A DNA stretch of 64,000 nt from Robertmurraya kyonggiensis (lineage in GTDB: Bacteria > Bacillota > Bacilli > Bacillales > Cytobacillaceae). Within the stretch, counting starts at the first letter, position 1; the number at the start of each line of letters is the position of its first letter. The notes beneath the pieces were generated by a model. The model was not told the DNA's origin and ran no database searches. It saw only the letters and a program-made list of their open reading frames with translations. The stretch is from NCBI RefSeq assembly GCF_005116465.1, contig NZ_SWBM01000005.1:225703-289702 (forward strand), written 5' to 3'. Shown here piece after piece: positions 52,645-61,279 of this stretch. Made by a program: the position numbers and the translations under genes.

Positions 52645-53393
52645 AAATTGTAGGTATTATACCGGCACGTTATCATTCTTCTAGATTCCCAGGAAAGCCT
52701 TTAGCGGACATATGTGGGAAACCAATGCTTTGGTGGGTCCATCAGCAGACTAAAATGGTGCAAGGAATTGATGAGGTTTATATTGCGACGGATGATTCGA
52801 GGATTAGAAGTGTATGTGAACAACTCAATATTCAATCGATAATGACGTCAACCGATCATAAAACCCATTTGGATAGATTGTATGAAGTTTCAACCAAAAT
52901 TGAGGCTGATTTCTTTATTAACGTAAATGGAGATGAACCGTTAATTGAAACCAGTGCTATTGAGCAGATGATCCCCATAGATATTGATCCTAGTAGCTTG
53001 TATGTTGCAAATCTCATGACAGAATTGAAAAATCCATTAGAAGCGGTTGATTTTTCGAAAATTAAAGTTACAACAGATGTTTTCGGTAATGGATTATATA
53101 TGGCCAGAAGCCCAATTCCATATCCAAAAGGAACGTATAATTTTGTCTACAAAAAATTCGTTGGGGTTCAATGCTTTACAAAAAGTGCTCTTGAATTCTG
53201 TTATTACGCTAATAGAGGTCCTCTTGAGGAAGCTGAAGATATTGATGAATTTCGTTTCCTAGAGAATGGGCAAAAAATCAAATTCTTTGAGGCTAATGTT
53301 ACTACGATATCTGTCGATACGCCGAAAGATTTGGATAAAGTAAGGCTACTGATGTCTGAAAAATTGGAAGGGAGGGAATTTGTGTATGAATAA
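52641..53393 (+). CDS. KdsB-like CMP-sugar synthetase (3-deoxy-manno-octulosonate cytidylyltransferase family)
   Basis: A 250-residue cytidylyltransferase. IIPARYHSSRFPGKPLADICGKPM (residues 6-29, with Arg10 and Lys19), NVNGDEPLIE near 95 and the KdsB-type NGLYMARSPIPYP near 152 match 3-deoxy-manno-octulosonate cytidylyltransferases, which activate Kdo as CMP-Kdo in Gram-negative LPS synthesis. Finding it in a Bacillaceae EPS cluster suggests activation of Kdo or a related ulosonic acid. TTG start at 52641 has CAAAGGAGTTATCAAAT and overlaps the upstream stop; the downstream aldolase overlaps its 3' end by 8 bases. Confidence 0.88.
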   Translation: MKIVGIIPARYHSSRFPGKPLADICGKPMLWWVHQQTKMVQGIDEVYIATDDSRIRSVCEQLNIQSIMTSTDHKTHLDRLYEVSTKIEADFFINVNGDEPLIETSAIEQMIPIDIDPSSLYVANLMTELKNPLEAVDFSKIKVTTDVFGNGLYMARSPIPYPKGTYNFVYKKFVGVQCFTKSALEFCYYANRGPLEEAEDIDEFRFLENGQKIKFFEANVTTISVDTPKDLDKVRLLMSEKLEGREFVYE

Positions 53394-55005
53394 AATCATG
53401 ATATTAGATTGTACTCTCCGTGATGGTGGCTATATAAACGGGTGGAATTTTGGAGAAGAGACAATTAAAAAGGTTATCCACAAACTAACGGAGTCGAAAA
53501 TCGACATTATTGAATGTGGATTTCTTGATGAAGAAGGGGTCGATTATAATAAATCGTTATTTAATAGTGTGGAGAGAATGAGGGAATTTATTGAACCTAA
53601 GGAACATCATATTATGTATGTCGGGATGATCGCACAGCCGTATATCCCGATTGAACTTATTTCTGAATGTGATGGCAATTCTATTGATGGGATCCGCCTC
53701 ACATTTCATGAAGATGAAATTGATGAAGCACTAGTATATGGTAAGCAATTGATTGACAAGGGCTATAAGGTGTTTATCCAGCCAGTCGGAACAACGAGTT
53801 ACTCAGATGCCAGTTTGCTAGATTTAATTCAACGGGTAAATCAGCTTAATCCATACGCCTTCTATTTAGTTGATACACTCGGAATTATGTATAAGAACGA
53901 TTTACTACGTATGTTTCATCTCCTAGATCATAATTTGCATGATTCTATCTCGATTGGATTTCATTCCCATAACAATCTTCAGTTGTCTTTTTCAAATGCA
54001 CAGGAATTATTAACACTGCCTACTAAAAGAAATATAATTATAGATTCCTCTGTTTTTGGCATGGGAAGAGGTGCGGGTAATTTATGTACGGAGTTAATCA
54101 CTCAATATATAAATGAGAATATAGAAACAAGATATGAGACTATTCCTTTATTACAAATAATTGATGAACATTTGAATAGAATCAGTCTAGAAGCTAAATG
54201 GGGTTATTCTATTCCATACTTTCTTGCAGCCATTTATAGATGCCATCCGAACTATGCCTACCATTTAATCAATAAGCAAACGCTCTCGGTTAAATCGATT
54301 AGTGCCATTTTAAGCATGATTCCTCGAATAAAAAGAGATATGTACGACAAGGAACATCTTGAAGAACTGTATATTAACTATCAAAGTAATTTAATTGATG
54401 ATTTTCATACTCTTGAGGAACTAAGAGAAATGGTTCAGAACCGAGACTTACTTGTCCTTGCACCTGGGAAATCGATCGAGAATGAGAAAGAAGAAGTTCA
54501 AGCTTTCATTCGAAATGAAAATCCTTATGTGATTAGTGTAAACTTTATTCCTCAATTCTTTTGTGTCGATGCAGTGTTTATTAGTAACTCAAAGCGCTTT
54601 GAAAAGGTAGAGGATACTTTTCATCAGAAAAATGAAGCGATGTCTTGCATCACGACCTCCAATATTACCGTGTCTAATAAATACACCACACTACAGGTGA
54701 ATTATTCCGATTTACTAAATGAGAATCCTATGATTGCAGATAATGCAGCACTTATGCTATTAAAACTCTTAAGAAGATTATCAGTAAAGAGTGTATACTT
54801 TGCAGGGTTTGATGGATTCACAATTAATCAGTCAACAAACTATTTCACTCCCAATTTAAATACTAATGCCAAGCCTGAGGATTTGGTGAAAATAAATGAT
54901 GCCATTAGACAATATCTTTCTTTCATGGAGAAGAAGATGGAAATTCAATTTATTACATCAACCGTATATCGAGATACAGTTAAGGAAAAAGTGATGAAGC
55001 CATGA
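53386..55005 (+). CDS. DRE-TIM (HMGL-like) aldolase with C-terminal DUF115-like domain
   Basis: A 539-residue two-part protein. Residues 1-265 form a TIM barrel of the HMG-CoA lyase/4-hydroxy-2-oxovalerate aldolase type: MILDCTLRDGGYINGW (metal Asp8, Arg12), LVDTLGIMY near 161, metal ligands H193-x-H195 (GFHSHNNLQ) and GMGRGAGN near 226. Residues 350-535 hold LLVLAPGKSIENEKEE and KSVYFAGFDGFTIN, reminiscent of the Rossmann-like DUF115 fold. I infer a pyruvate-dependent aldol reaction making an ulosonic acid for the KdsB-like enzyme; this is unproven. The ATG at 53386 follows GGGAGGGAATTTGTGT and overlaps the upstream gene. Confidence 0.8.
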   Translation: MNKIMILDCTLRDGGYINGWNFGEETIKKVIHKLTESKIDIIECGFLDEEGVDYNKSLFNSVERMREFIEPKEHHIMYVGMIAQPYIPIELISECDGNSIDGIRLTFHEDEIDEALVYGKQLIDKGYKVFIQPVGTTSYSDASLLDLIQRVNQLNPYAFYLVDTLGIMYKNDLLRMFHLLDHNLHDSISIGFHSHNNLQLSFSNAQELLTLPTKRNIIIDSSVFGMGRGAGNLCTELITQYINENIETRYETIPLLQIIDEHLNRISLEAKWGYSIPYFLAAIYRCHPNYAYHLINKQTLSVKSISAILSMIPRIKRDMYDKEHLEELYINYQSNLIDDFHTLEELREMVQNRDLLVLAPGKSIENEKEEVQAFIRNENPYVISVNFIPQFFCVDAVFISNSKRFEKVEDTFHQKNEAMSCITTSNITVSNKYTTLQVNYSDLLNENPMIADNAALMLLKLLRRLSVKSVYFAGFDGFTINQSTNYFTPNLNTNAKPEDLVKINDAIRQYLSFMEKKMEIQFITSTVYRDTVKEKVMKP

Positions 55006-55655
55006 AGTACTCAACTATTATTTTCGATTTAGATGGAACCTTACTCGATACCTCAGAAGGAATTATGGTTGGCGCAAGTTATACGGCACAGAGGATGGGG
55101 ATTTCCGAGCTAACAACTGACCAACAAAAAAGCTTTATTGGTCCACCGATTCTAGAATCTTTTATAAGAGAATGTGGACTAACAAAGTCTGAAGCAGAAA
55201 TAGCTGTCAGTATGTACCGGGAAAGGTATCAAGAAAAAGGTTTATATGAAGCCAAACATTATTACAAAATGGAGGAATTGCTTGCATTGTTGAAGAAGAA
55301 GGGCTTCAAATTGGCGGTGGCAACTCTGAAAATGGATCGATTTGCAAAAGAGATCTTGCAGCATTTTGGGTTGTTTCATTATTTCGATTCGATCAATGGG
55401 ATTGATGAAAAGGATACTCTTTCTAAGAAAGATATTATTCAATTGTGTTTAAAAGAAATAGAGGAATATGATTTTTCAAGAGTTGTGTTGATCGGAGATA
55501 GTATTTTTGATGCAATTGGTGCCAAGGAAGCTGGTATTGATTTTATCGGTGTAACATATGGTTTTGGCTTTAAAGCGAAGGAAGACATTGAGCAGGTTGG
55601 GGCCATTTTTACGGCGGAGAGTGTAAAAGATATTATGGGGTATTTAGAGGTGTAA
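55002..55655 (+). CDS. HAD family hydrolase (phosphoglycolate phosphatase-like)
   Basis: A 217-residue haloacid-dehalogenase-type phosphatase: motif I FDLDGTLLDTSEG (Asp 9 and 11), a helical cap (about 20-85), motif II VATLK near 108, and motif IV VVLIGDSIFDAIGAKEAG near 165. It overlaps the aldolase stop by 4 bases, so it is coupled to the ulosonate-like module and could remove a phosphate from the sugar acid before CMP activation, as KdsC does; substrate is inferred from position only. Confidence 0.87.
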   Translation: MKYSTIIFDLDGTLLDTSEGIMVGASYTAQRMGISELTTDQQKSFIGPPILESFIRECGLTKSEAEIAVSMYRERYQEKGLYEAKHYYKMEELLALLKKKGFKLAVATLKMDRFAKEILQHFGLFHYFDSINGIDEKDTLSKKDIIQLCLKEIEEYDFSRVVLIGDSIFDAIGAKEAGIDFIGVTYGFGFKAKEDIEQVGAIFTAESVKDIMGYLEV

Positions 55656-55673
55656 ACTAGGTGGTATGGTGTA

Positions 55674-56648
55674 ATGAATATTACAGGTCAAATCAAAAGA
55701 TTTATCTTCAAAGTTAACCGATTTGTCGATGATCGAGTGATAAGCAATATTATTTTATATTTCAGGACCAGGGTGACCTTTTTTGATAAATTCATCAAAG
55801 TTATCGAGTATCATAGGGGACTTTACAGATATCCGAATCAAATGTTGGGAAGAAAAATGGATATAAACTTTGATAAAACGGATGTACTTGTCTTTGCAGC
55901 ACATCCAGATGATGACATATTAGGCATAGGGACAGTATTGTATCGACATCGGTTGAAGGATGAAAAAATTAAAGTTGTTTTTGTGACAAATGGGACAGCT
56001 GGAAATGGAGAAAGCTGGTATCGGAGAAAAGATAAGGCTAAGAACAGGGCGAATTTAAGATATCATGAAGGTTCTCTGGCTTTAGCTCAAATTGGTGTTT
56101 CAAAGAAAGATATCTATTGTCTGGGTCTTCCTGATGGAGGCACGCAAAGATACATGAAACAAATGGCTGTGGATATTACCATGCTAATAAACAAATTGAA
56201 CCCTAATAGGGTCTATGTTCATGGTATCGAAGGTGGACATATTGATCATGATATGACAAGCTTTGCGGTCAAGTCAACTTGCCACAAGCTTGGATACTTT
56301 AATGTGTTCGAATACACCCAATATTATCCTGCTCAGCCAATTGGAACGGAAAAAGTGAAGTTTTTATCAAGTACAATAGATAAAACAGGAGTTGAAATGA
56401 TTGAAATTTCAGAAGATGAGAGAAAAATAAAGAGAAAAATGTTGTCCTTTCACAAGTCACAAGGAGTTGATAAATACTATCGACAAGGGGAAACGATTAG
56501 AAAGGCAGAGTTAAAAAACTCGGACATAGAACTTTATCGTTATTGTCCCATATCAAGTAGTTGTTTAGAGCCCCTAGTACAGGATTTTCAAATGAATATA
56601 TTTTTTAGTGAGCTTACAGTATTAGAATCGGAGAATCACTCCGTTTAA
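55674..56648 (+). CDS. PIG-L family deacetylase
   Basis: A 324-residue LmbE/PIG-L type zinc-dependent N-deacetylase. The zinc motif AHPDDDILGIGTVLYRH (near residue 75) and VHGIEGGHIDHDMTSFAVK near 183 hold the expected His and Asp residues. The first 60 residues form an extra basic, amphipathic region. Probably removes an acetyl group from a GlcNAc-type residue of the glycan or its precursor. ATG at 55674; its ribosome binding site (GGTGGTATGGTGTA) is mediocre. Last gene before the family A repeat. Confidence 0.88.
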   Translation: MNITGQIKRFIFKVNRFVDDRVISNIILYFRTRVTFFDKFIKVIEYHRGLYRYPNQMLGRKMDINFDKTDVLVFAAHPDDDILGIGTVLYRHRLKDEKIKVVFVTNGTAGNGESWYRRKDKAKNRANLRYHEGSLALAQIGVSKKDIYCLGLPDGGTQRYMKQMAVDITMLINKLNPNRVYVHGIEGGHIDHDMTSFAVKSTCHKLGYFNVFEYTQYYPAQPIGTEKVKFLSSTIDKTGVEMIEISEDERKIKRKMLSFHKSQGVDKYYRQGETIRKAELKNSDIELYRYCPISSSCLEPLVQDFQMNIFFSELTVLESENHSV

Positions 56649-56735
56649 AGTTGCTGTGTTCTCTTGCAAAAGGCTTTTTTATTTTAATAAGAAATTATAG
56701 ATTTCGCTTTTGTGGATAACTTTTTTTATTAAGAG

Positions 56736-56860
56736 TGTCTACGTTTAGCTCCAGCGCCTAGCCCCTCTTTTGAAAAATAAAGTTCAATTTTTCATTGGTC
56801 GCTTCAGACCCACTGGGTCCGCAAGCAGCAGTCGGGGCTGAGCAAGGCGCTTGCGCTTTT
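56736..56860. repeat. Dispersed repeat, family A copy 2
   Basis: Begins TGTCTACGTTTAGCTCCAGC and ends GCAAGGCGCTTGCGCTTTT. TTAGCTCCAGCGCCTA and AAGGCGCTT-CGCTTTT are shared with copy 1 at 5418-5594 while the interior (including CAGACCCACTGGGTCC) differs. It interrupts the otherwise gapless EPS gene string, between the PIG-L gene and the acyltransferase gene. Confidence 0.75.
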
Positions 56861-56894
56861 GTTCTTTTTCAGATATCGATTAGACGAGGTGGCA

Positions 56895-58022
56895 ATGTTG
56901 GATGTGATCATACGCAAGGACTCAGAGTCTTTTGATGAGATTTTTCCTCAATGGGAAGTATTAAGAACAGATTTTTATGATTCAACCATCTTTCAAGACC
57001 GAAATTGGTTACGTAATTGGTGGCATTATAAAAGTAATCAAGGAAAGAAAATAACTCCTTATATTTTGGAAATAGTAGAGGAAGGTCAAACGATCGGAAT
57101 CCTTCCACTTTATCAATCGAGTAAAAGGATAAAAGGAATAGAAATACGAATGCTTGAACCAATCGGAACCGGAAATTCCGACTATCTGCTACCGATATTA
57201 TCGAAAAAATATTCACCCGATCGACTTCTAAAATTAGCATTCGAGAAAATCTATCAAGATAAAGAATGGGATATTTTAGAATGGGGATCGGTACCAGAAG
57301 ACACAAATTTTGCATCATTCATAGATAACCATTTTTATAATTACTCAGGGTTAGTGAAAATATTTAGGTCAGAAACGTGTCCATTTATAAGAATAAGAGG
57401 AGATATTAATGACCTTCAACAAACCTTTGACCCGAATTTTTTAAAAGGAGTACGTTACAAAGAAAGAAAAATAAGTAAGCTCGGGGAGCTAAGGTTTGTA
57501 AAAGTTAGCTCTGAACGAGAAATAGAACCTGTTATGAATAAGTTTTTTGAACTACATTGTGAAAGATGGGAGCATACAAATACTCCAAGCGGTTATCGGT
57601 ATAAGGAAGAAAGAGACTACGCGCTTGAAGCTGCGAAGGGTTTATTTAAAAATAACTTATTATATTTAGCATACTTAAGCGTGAATGATGAAATTGTTGT
57701 GGTCCATTTTGGTATGGGGGATGGAAAGAGAAAATATTTCTATCTCCATTCTATTAATATGAAATTCCAAAAGTATTCACCTGGTAAACTTCTCGTTCAC
57801 AGGCTTGCTATTGAAGCATGTAAAGAAGGATATGAAGTTTTAGACTTCCTTAGGGGAGACGAGGAGTACAAACATAAATGGGGAACCACGGAAAATTTTA
57901 ATCATAAATATCAGTTTTTCAACAATTCGCCTAAGTCGATGCTATTAAAAAGTGGTTATAAAATGCTTCGTTCTAATGCTTCACTTAAAAATCTTGCCAA
58001 GAAGATGTTAATAAAAACATAA
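56895..58022 (+). CDS. FemAB-like acetyltransferase (Acetyltransf_6/BioF2-like GNAT)
   Basis: A 375-residue protein with the double-GNAT layout of the Acetyltransf_6 (CelD/BioF2-like) group. Conserved parts: DSTIFQDRNWLRNWWHY near residue 28, a middle FFELHCERWEH, and the C-terminal GNAT core KRKYFYLHSINMKFQKYSPGK, VLDFLRGDEEYKHKWG near 325. In glycan clusters these enzymes acylate amino sugars; here the dTDP-amino sugar product is a natural candidate (inference). ATG at 56895 is only 2 bases from GAGGTGG, so TTG 56898 may be the true start. Confidence 0.8.
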   Translation: MLDVIIRKDSESFDEIFPQWEVLRTDFYDSTIFQDRNWLRNWWHYKSNQGKKITPYILEIVEEGQTIGILPLYQSSKRIKGIEIRMLEPIGTGNSDYLLPILSKKYSPDRLLKLAFEKIYQDKEWDILEWGSVPEDTNFASFIDNHFYNYSGLVKIFRSETCPFIRIRGDINDLQQTFDPNFLKGVRYKERKISKLGELRFVKVSSEREIEPVMNKFFELHCERWEHTNTPSGYRYKEERDYALEAAKGLFKNNLLYLAYLSVNDEIVVVHFGMGDGKRKYFYLHSINMKFQKYSPGKLLVHRLAIEACKEGYEVLDFLRGDEEYKHKWGTTENFNHKYQFFNNSPKSMLLKSGYKMLRSNASLKNLAKKMLIKT

Positions 58023-58094
58023 GGATAAAAAGGTTAAGTCGCTAGTTTGCATTCTTAGTGGCTTATTTATCATTAAATTAGGGGAGATGAGCAC

Positions 58095-58685
58095 ATGACA
58101 ATTGTTTTAGATATTTTAGAGAAAGCAATGTCTGAGCATCAGATTGTTATGGAGTTAGTAAAAACAAAATTAAGGTCTGATATTGAATTAGTCGCCCAAA
58201 GATGTAAAAAAGCCGTTACAAATAAGCAAACCATTTTCTTCATGGGGAATGGAGGTAGTGCGGCAGACAGTCAGCATTTGGCGGCAGAGCTTGTGGGCAG
58301 ATTTGTAAAAGAACGAAAAGGATTACCTGCGCTCGCCTTAACGACAGATACCTCAATTCTTACAGCAGTGGGAAATGATTATGGGTATGATGAAGTGTTT
58401 TCGAGACAAGTTGAGGCTTTAGTGCGGCCAAATGATATTGTCATAGGCATAACGACATCTGGTAATAGTTCTAACATTCTTCATGCGATGGTTAAGGCAA
58501 GAGAACTTGGTGCTATTACCGTCGGTTTAACTGGAAAAGATGGAGGAATGTTAAAGGAGATTTCTGACCACTGTATTGTCATTCCTTCCAATACGACTGC
58601 TCGAATCCAAGAGGCCCATATTTTAATTGGACATATCATTTGTGAAATTATCGATGAGGGAAATGATTATGAGCCAAAATCTTAG
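58095..58685 (+). CDS. gmhA: sedoheptulose-7-phosphate isomerase
   Basis: SIS-domain isomerase of 196 residues that converts sedoheptulose-7-phosphate to D-glycero-D-manno-heptose-7-phosphate, the first step to ADP-heptose. Residues 48-66 read FFMGNGGSAADSQHLAAEL with the catalytic Glu65, SGNSSNILHAMVKA near 122 binds phosphate and AHILIGHIICE near 174 carries the catalytic His180. The start has GGGGAGATGAGCAC. It overlaps the hldE gene by 17 bases, giving a coupled gmhA-hldE pair. Confidence 0.92.
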   Translation: MTIVLDILEKAMSEHQIVMELVKTKLRSDIELVAQRCKKAVTNKQTIFFMGNGGSAADSQHLAAELVGRFVKERKGLPALALTTDTSILTAVGNDYGYDEVFSRQVEALVRPNDIVIGITTSGNSSNILHAMVKARELGAITVGLTGKDGGMLKEISDHCIVIPSNTTARIQEAHILIGHIICEIIDEGNDYEPKS

Positions 58686-60123
58686 ATCTGTTGTCCAGAT
58701 TTTCCGAGAAAAAATAAAAGGTTGCCAAGTCCTTGTGATTGGCGACTTGATGCTTGATAAATATTATTTTGGGGATATGAAAAGGATATCACCGGAAGCC
58801 CCTGTCCCGGTTGTTAATATGAAAGAGGAGACAAAAACTTTGGGAGGGGCAGCAAATGTTGCTAATAATCTCGTACATTTAGGCTGCCAGGTATCTTTGG
58901 CAGGTATAGTAGGAAACGATCAGGGACGCGATGAACTACTTGAAATGCTCGAATTTAAAGGTGTTGATGTATCGGGTATTTTCACGGATGACCGATTTAC
59001 GACTACAAAGACACGTATCATCAGTGGCAATCAGCAAGTGTTAAGGATTGATCAGGAAGAACAGAAGGAAATCACGGACGCAAGCTTGAAACAGTTTGAG
59101 GATTGGTTTAGTGCTAAGGTCAACACTAAAATATACGATGCAATCATTATTTCTGATTACGGAAAAGGATTTTGCCGGAAGGAACTTTGTCAATTTGCAA
59201 TTGCTTTCGCAAAGAAAAAAAAGATCCCAATTATCATTGATCCGAAAGGGAATGATTGGGGGAAATATGCTGAAGCAACGATGATTACTCCTAATTTAAA
59301 AGAACTAGGGGATTTGTTAAGAAAGGACCTTCCTAATCATGATCAAATAATTCATGCGTATGGACCGATGCTTAGAAATAAGTATGTGCTTGAATATTTA
59401 TTAATCACCCGTTCTGAGCAGGGGATGAGTCTAATTGGAGCAGAGGAAATGTTTCATATTCCAACTTTAGCAAAAGAGGTTTTTGACGTTTCCGGTGCTG
59501 GGGATACGGTTATCTCCACCTTGGCGGCGCTTATAGGAATTGGAATTCCGATACATGATGCGGTCAGAGTCGCTAATATTGCTGCTGGAATTGTTGTTGG
59601 GAAAGTGGGCACTTACGCCGTTCATGGTGATGACTTGATTGAAGAGCTTGAGATTCTCAATGAGGAGAAAAACAAAATTTACTTCGGTAAAAAGTATCAG
59701 TCAGTTATTAATAAATGGAAATCTAAAGGGCATTCAATCATTTTTACGAATGGCTGTTTCGACCTCCTCCACATTGGTCATGCAACCTACTTACAGAACG
59801 CTAAAAAAATGGGAGATAAATTAATTATTGGACTTAATAGCGATGAGTCGGTTAAACGTCTCAAGGGAGCGAGTAGACCGATTGTTCATGAGCATGATCG
59901 TGCGAAAATGCTATCGTTTTTTGAGTTTATTGATGCAGTCATAGTTTTTGACGAAGATACTCCAGAGAATTTAATTGCTGAAATTCGACCTGATGTTCTT
60001 GTAAAAGGTGGAGACTATCAAGCTGAAGCTGTATTGGGCAAGGAATATGCTGGGAGAGTAGAGATACTTCCTTTTGTTGATGGATATTCAACTACTACTA
60101 TAATTGAAAAAATCACGAACTAA
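58669..60123 (+). CDS. hldE: bifunctional heptose-7-phosphate kinase / heptose-1-phosphate adenylyltransferase
   Basis: A 484-residue fusion (HldE/RfaE). The N-terminal PfkB kinase (about 10-325) has LGGAANVANNLVHLG near 58 and DVSGAGDTVISTLAAL near 273, and phosphorylates heptose-7-phosphate to the 1,7-bisphosphate. The C-terminal nucleotidyltransferase (about 350-484) has TNGCFDLLHIGHATYLQNA (H368-x2-H371), LNSDESVKRLKG and KGGDYQ, and makes ADP-D-glycero-beta-D-manno-heptose. Start at ATG 58669 after GAGGGAAATGATT inside gmhA. The HldD epimerase gene is not in the window, so the product may stay in the D,D form. Confidence 0.94.
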   Translation: MSQNLRSVVQIFREKIKGCQVLVIGDLMLDKYYFGDMKRISPEAPVPVVNMKEETKTLGGAANVANNLVHLGCQVSLAGIVGNDQGRDELLEMLEFKGVDVSGIFTDDRFTTTKTRIISGNQQVLRIDQEEQKEITDASLKQFEDWFSAKVNTKIYDAIIISDYGKGFCRKELCQFAIAFAKKKKIPIIIDPKGNDWGKYAEATMITPNLKELGDLLRKDLPNHDQIIHAYGPMLRNKYVLEYLLITRSEQGMSLIGAEEMFHIPTLAKEVFDVSGAGDTVISTLAALIGIGIPIHDAVRVANIAAGIVVGKVGTYAVHGDDLIEELEILNEEKNKIYFGKKYQSVINKWKSKGHSIIFTNGCFDLLHIGHATYLQNAKKMGDKLIIGLNSDESVKRLKGASRPIVHEHDRAKMLSFFEFIDAVIVFDEDTPENLIAEIRPDVLVKGGDYQAEAVLGKEYAGRVEILPFVDGYSTTTIIEKITN

Positions 60124-60142
60124 GCTAAAGAAGGTGTCGAAA

Positions 60143-61279
60143 TTGAATGAACGCGGAAACTCGAAACTGAAGTTCATGGATAAATATATCGGAATTCCGC
60201 TTATATTTATGCTTGGTTTGTTTAGAAAAAAGAAAAAAGAGCTCCAGAGGAATCCTCAAAATATCGTAATTGTGATGATTGCAGCAATCGGAGATACCAT
60301 TCTGTTATCAGCGATTATTAAGGAGTTAAAACTACTCTTTCCAAACGTCGCTATTACACTTGTTTGTTCAAAAGGTAATATCCAAGCGGCAAAAAATCTC
60401 CCTCAAGTCGACCATATGATCAAGTTTGATATGGCGAATGTATTGGGGAGCTTTTTTTTGTTGAGGAAACTTCCCGAATATGATTTATTATTTGATTTTG
60501 GAACGTGGGCCAAATTCAATGCTTTTATTTCTTTTGTGATTAAGGCGAATTTTAAAGTTGGCTTCAAAAGAAAATCAATGTATCGCCATTATATTTATGA
60601 TTGCATAACTGAACATATCGATGAATTACATGAAATAGAAAATTACAGAAATTTAGTTAGAGCACTTGGACATCGATTACTTTCGTTAGACCCTGAGTTT
60701 AAGGTAAGTAGTGAAAATAGCCAATGGTTAAATCCTAAAAGGAAATATGTTGTTTTTCATATGTTTGCCTCAGGCTCTCATAAAATGAAGAAAGAATGGC
60801 CCAAAAAGCTATGGTTCGAATTAGCCCAACGACTAATGGAGGAAGGATATACGATTATCTTGACAGGTGGAAAAGAGGATAAAGAGCAGGCAGAAGCTTT
60901 TGTTCAGCTCATAGGTGGATTCCAATGCTTCTCACTCGCGGGGAAGGTTTCTCTTGAAGAAACAGCGGCGGTAATAAAGGAAGTCGGAGCGATTATTACT
61001 GTGAACACAGGGGTTATGCATCTAGCAGCCGTAATGGATGCATATATTGTTGCATTGCATGGACCGACATCACCAGAAAGATGGGGTCCTGTAACAAAAA
61101 AATCTGTTATTCTGACACCGAATATCAAATGTGATCAATTACTAAGCTTAGGCTTCGAGAAGCATCAATGCGTTCTAGAAGATGGGTGTATCTCGACGAT
61201 TCAAGTGGACGATGTATTTGAAGCAATGAAAAAAGTAGAAATAGGTGAACATTTTGTCAAGACCAGCAGTATTCTTTGA
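60143..61279 (+). CDS. Family 9 glycosyltransferase (heptosyltransferase-like)
   Basis: A 378-residue GT9 enzyme, the family of ADP-heptose:LPS heptosyltransferases WaaC/WaaF. IVIVMIAAIGDTILLSAIIKELKLLFPN (split near 37-64) is the N-terminal signature, FHMFASGSHKMKKEWP near 212 and IITVNTGVMHLAAVMDAYIVALHGPTSPERWGP (split near 292-322) the donor-binding site. It lies between hldE and gmhB, so ADP-heptose is the likely donor, with an EPS rather than lipid A-Kdo acceptor. I chose TTG 60143 after AAGAAGGTG; ATG 60176 is an alternative. The frame overlaps the hldE end further upstream. Confidence 0.88.
   Translation: MNERGNSKLKFMDKYIGIPLIFMLGLFRKKKKELQRNPQNIVIVMIAAIGDTILLSAIIKELKLLFPNVAITLVCSKGNIQAAKNLPQVDHMIKFDMANVLGSFFLLRKLPEYDLLFDFGTWAKFNAFISFVIKANFKVGFKRKSMYRHYIYDCITEHIDELHEIENYRNLVRALGHRLLSLDPEFKVSSENSQWLNPKRKYVVFHMFASGSHKMKKEWPKKLWFELAQRLMEEGYTIILTGGKEDKEQAEAFVQLIGGFQCFSLAGKVSLEETAAVIKEVGAIITVNTGVMHLAAVMDAYIVALHGPTSPERWGPVTKKSVILTPNIKCDQLLSLGFEKHQCVLEDGCISTIQVDDVFEAMKKVEIGEHFVKTSSIL

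Noticed and set aside
56908..57318. 136-codon minus-strand ORF
   Set aside because: Antisense to the FemAB-like acetyltransferase and without ribosome binding site or family resemblance.
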